Below are positions 61,505-64,000 of a stretch of 64,000 bases of DNA, piece by piece (position 1 is the first letter of the stretch; every line of letters starts with the position of its first letter). The notes under the pieces were generated by a model. The model had not been told where the DNA came from. It searched no databases and worked only from the letters and a program-made list of their open reading frames with translations. The position numbers and the translations under genes are program-made. The stretch is from UTCHB3 sp002050155 (GTDB lineage: Bacteria; Bacteroidota; Ignavibacteria; Ignavibacteriales; Ignavibacteriaceae): contig CP129491.1 of the NCBI GenBank assembly GCA_030584105.1, positions 1,550,001-1,614,000 of the forward strand, read 5' to 3'.

Positions 61505-64000
61505 ATGCTTTCTGACAACCAAACCGGAGTTAACCGACACAAAGAACTCGTTCAGAAGTTCTTCCCGATCAAAGAGATTGTAGCCAACGGTTTGGGTTGT
61601 TCATACAGATTCAGCCTTGAGGTTGAGCGATTAATTGCCAATGCGGCTGAAGCAGATCACTTGAGTTTTGCCGTCGTCTCAGGTGGTTCACTCGCTCGAA
61701 GAGAACTTTCTCCTTTCTCTGATATTGATATTACAATCATTACCGCTGATTCTGCAAAAGACCACGACGAAATTTCGCGGTTTATTGCAAAAATTTGGGA
61801 TTCGGGGTTGGATATCTCGCACACTGTGAGAGAAATAGCCGACATTTCCCGCTTCGCGATCGAAGATATTCACACTTTCACTTCCCTGCTTGAAACATCC
61901 TTCATTTGCGGCGAAAAACAAGTTTATGAAGACTGGCTAAGCGCCATTTCTGAAGTTTTTACGCCCGCACTTAAAATGCAGCTTTTCCGTGACCTCGTTG
62001 AAGACATGGAAAAAAGGTACGAAAAACACGGTGCTTCAAACAAAATGTTGGAGCCGAATGTGAAACTTTCAAACGGCGGGCTGCGCGATTTTCAACTGCT
62101 CGAGTGGATTTATATTCTCGCAACCGCAAAGCCTTTTGAAAGAATTGAGGGAATTTCACAATCTGAAATTTTTATCAACACAATTTTTGAAGAAAAACCT
62201 TTCCCGATAAACGAAATCACAAAGCTGCTCAGAAGTTATAAGTTCCTGATTACTATCAGGGACCTTTTACATGCTCTTGCAAACAGGAAGAACGACCGCC
62301 TCGATTTTGAAGCTCAGGAAAAAGTTGCCGCAGCAATGGGCTATGAAGGGGGTTTTCAGCCTCTGATGAAAGACTATTTTGCCGCTTCTGCAACCGTTAA
62401 CAGGTTTTTGAAATCGTTCATTAAACGCTACAGCAAAATTCTTTTCCCGCTGCCAAGCTCACTGCTGGCAATAGAACTTGACGCTAATTTTTACACTATC
62501 GGCGACATGCTCTACTCAAAAAATGAAGAGTTCTTAAACTGTGATTGCATTATGAGAGCCTTCAACTATAAAAGCAAAAACGGGTTTCAGTTCGATGAAA
62601 AACTGCGCTCAACAATTCTTTCAAGTCTGGAACAAAAACAGTTAGAGTGGACGCCCCGAAGTTCATACTTTTTCAAAAATATTCTGCTTCAGAAAGAATT
62701 TGTCGGTTCTACACTCTTCGGAATGCACGAGCTTGGCGTACTCGGCGCACTAATCCCCGAGTTTGAAGAACTAACCGGATTTATTCAACACGGTGTTTAC
62801 CACAGCTACACTGCCGACGAGCACACCATTATTGCAATAATGAATGTTGAAAAACTTCAATACGAGAAATCAAACCTCGGGCGGCTTTTTAACTCAATTG
62901 AACGACATGACCTCTTATACCTTGCGCTTCTGTTTCACGATATCGCGAAACCTATAAATGTGGAAGGGCACGAATTACTGGGGGCTGAAGTTGCGGATTC
63001 TTTCATGCAAAAGTTGGGTTATCCCGATAGTGACATTGAAACCGTTAAATTCCTCATCCGCAGCCACCTTCTGATGACGAAAGTTGCATTCAAGCGGGAC
63101 CTTAACTCACCGGAGACTCTGAACTCTTTCATTTCACATTTCACTAACATAACGGAATTAGACTTACTCTACCTGATAAGTTACGCTGACCTTACCGCAG
63201 TAAACACTGCTCTGTGGACTTCGTGGAAAAACGAGTTGCTGAGCGAGCTTTACAGAAAATCGAGAGAACTTATAATTGAAGAAATAACGGCGGAAGACCT
63301 GCTCTATCAAAATTCTAACCCGGAAGAGGATAAAATTCTTGAGTACTCCGATTCCATTTCCCGGGAAAATGTCCGTTCGCACATCCGGTCTTTCAACGAT
63401 CCCTCGTATGTTACAAACTTTACCGAAGAGGAAATGGCGCGCCACATCGAGGGTATTTTATCGGGAGCACCTATTACGGTGCTTTTTAAGCAGAGTGATA
63501 GTTTCACGAATGTTACCGTGATTACCTTTGATGACGAATCGCTCCTCGCAAAACTTTGCGGCGTTTTCCTTATTAACGATGTGAATATCCACGACGCCCG
63601 CATCTTCACTCGAAAAGATAAAATTATAATCGACAACTTCAATGTAACCGACTTTTCAACCAACAAGCCGATTGATGAAACAAAATTTGAAGAACTGCGG
63701 TCAGATTTTCTGCAGATGGAAGCGGGGATGCTCCAGCTTGCAACTGAGCTTACAAAACACAAGTCGAAGTGGTGGCGATTGGAAAATAAATTCTTCAAGA
63801 AACCGGGGCGGGTCAGCGTTTCTTTTGAAGAATCAAAAAAATACACCATAATTGATATTCACTCACCCGACCGGCTTGGCTTTCTATACACGGTTACTTC
63901 CAAATTAAATGACCTCGGATTAACAATCTATTTTGCTAAAATCAGCACGATGGGGAGCGATATCGTCGATTCTTTCTATGTTTTGGACCCTAACAATAAA
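61505..64000 (+). CDS. glnD: PII uridylyltransferase/uridylyl-removing enzyme GlnD (3' end cut)
   Basis: 832 codons are visible and run off the window. Bifunctional nitrogen sensor: it uridylylates PII when glutamine is low and removes the group when it is high. The nucleotidyltransferase motif is GGSLARRELSPFSDIDI (about residues 60-76), followed by KLSNGGLRDFQLLEWI. The HD domain has HSYTADEHT and LLFHDIAKP. The first ACT domain begins near residue 780 (DIHSPDRLGFLYTVTSKL). AAAGGG precedes ATG 61505. Its presence fits the NtrB/NtrC-like pair at 1476-4259, but no glnB is nearby. Confidence 0.93.
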   Translation, partial: MLSDNQTGVNRHKELVQKFFPIKEIVANGLGCSYRFSLEVERLIANAAEADHLSFAVVSGGSLARRELSPFSDIDITIITADSAKDHDEISRFIAKIWDSGLDISHTVREIADISRFAIEDIHTFTSLLETSFICGEKQVYEDWLSAISEVFTPALKMQLFRDLVEDMEKRYEKHGASNKMLEPNVKLSNGGLRDFQLLEWIYILATAKPFERIEGISQSEIFINTIFEEKPFPINEITKLLRSYKFLITIRDLLHALANRKNDRLDFEAQEKVAAAMGYEGGFQPLMKDYFAASATVNRFLKSFIKRYSKILFPLPSSLLAIELDANFYTIGDMLYSKNEEFLNCDCIMRAFNYKSKNGFQFDEKLRSTILSSLEQKQLEWTPRSSYFFKNILLQKEFVGSTLFGMHELGVLGALIPEFEELTGFIQHGVYHSYTADEHTIIAIMNVEKLQYEKSNLGRLFNSIERHDLLYLALLFHDIAKPINVEGHELLGAEVADSFMQKLGYPDSDIETVKFLIRSHLLMTKVAFKRDLNSPETLNSFISHFTNITELDLLYLISYADLTAVNTALWTSWKNELLSELYRKSRELIIEEITAEDLLYQNSNPEEDKILEYSDSISRENVRSHIRSFNDPSYVTNFTEEEMARHIEGILSGAPITVLFKQSDSFTNVTVITFDDESLLAKLCGVFLINDVNIHDARIFTRKDKIIIDNFNVTDFSTNKPIDETKFEELRSDFLQMEAGMLQLATELTKHKSKWWRLENKFFKKPGRVSVSFEESKKYTIIDIHSPDRLGFLYTVTSKLNDLGLTIYFAKISTMGSDIVDSFYVLDPNNK

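Overview
The window reads like a chromosome segment of a Gram-negative bacterium of the Bacteroidota/Chlorobiota side, most likely an Ignavibacteria-type organism. This is inference from several signs. Secreted proteins end in type IX secretion (T9SS/Por) C-terminal sorting domains with the YPNPFNPS/ET motif. LptD and OmpA-family outer-membrane proteins are present. The genes bshB1, DUF4783 and a GldL-like two-helix protein occur together. Some upstream regions carry TATATTTG elements resembling the Bacteroidota -7 box. Most genes are housekeeping; no phage, plasmid, CRISPR or insertion sequence was recognised.

Layout: (1) 1-5281: partial glycyl-tRNA synthetase (glyS), a PAS histidine kinase with an NtrC-type sigma-54 activator, and a metallo-beta-lactamase-fold hydrolase. 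(2) 5620-13912, minus strand: a seven-gene envelope operon. In transcription order it holds a GldL-like two-TM protein, a one-TM GldM-like protein, an exported beta-rich protein, and then four outer-membrane-type beta-barrel proteins made of two paralogous pairs in the order D1-E1-D2-E2. A terminator-like hairpin separates the two pairs. I regard this as the most interesting locus: an apparent proton-driven GldLM-type motor coupled to dedicated, duplicated outer-membrane partners, with no recognisable GldK, GldN or PorP beside it. (3) 14100-26032: a DUF2254-like membrane protein, then T9SS cargo: an FG-GAP protein, a large beta-helix protein broken by a frameshift and an amber stop, an orphan sorting-domain fragment, and a subtilisin-like protease. 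(4) 26033-41138: a lipoprotein, a DUF4783 protein, a large NtrY-like kinase, an AddA-type helicase-nuclease, a lipoprotein amidase, an SpmA-SpmB fusion, a double-barrel OmpA protein, tRNA-Pro(CGG) and YajQ. (5) 41189-48770, minus strand: lptD with a Gfo/Idh/MocA oxidoreductase that may be GnnA-like, a small protein, a YihY family protein, a DEDD exonuclease, a thioesterase and threonine aldolase. (6) 48771-49711: a 940-bp spacer with two different tandem-repeat arrays, a strong hairpin, and two perfect inverted repeats ahead of a tiny protein that consists of a signal peptide plus a sorting domain. (7) 50418-64000: a T9SS amidase, a beta-propeller protein, an acyl-CoA synthetase, a DUF985 cupin, bshB1, a TPR protein, a PHP protein, a CoA-acylating aldehyde dehydrogenase whose tail looks like a microcompartment encapsulation peptide, queF, and partial glnD.

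A second theme runs through the spacers. Many contain their own degenerate tandem repeat with a fixed period (14, 22, 24, ~33, ~34, 40, 55, 59 or 69 bp) and unrelated sequence. In two cases the repeat unit includes the final codons and stop of the preceding gene. The same kind of array appears in frame inside addA (36- and 42-bp units). This suggests a general slippage or duplication process that builds minisatellite-like spacers.

Limits: family names come from motif recognition by eye. The T9SS assignment of the operon and the function of the barrel pairs are inferences.
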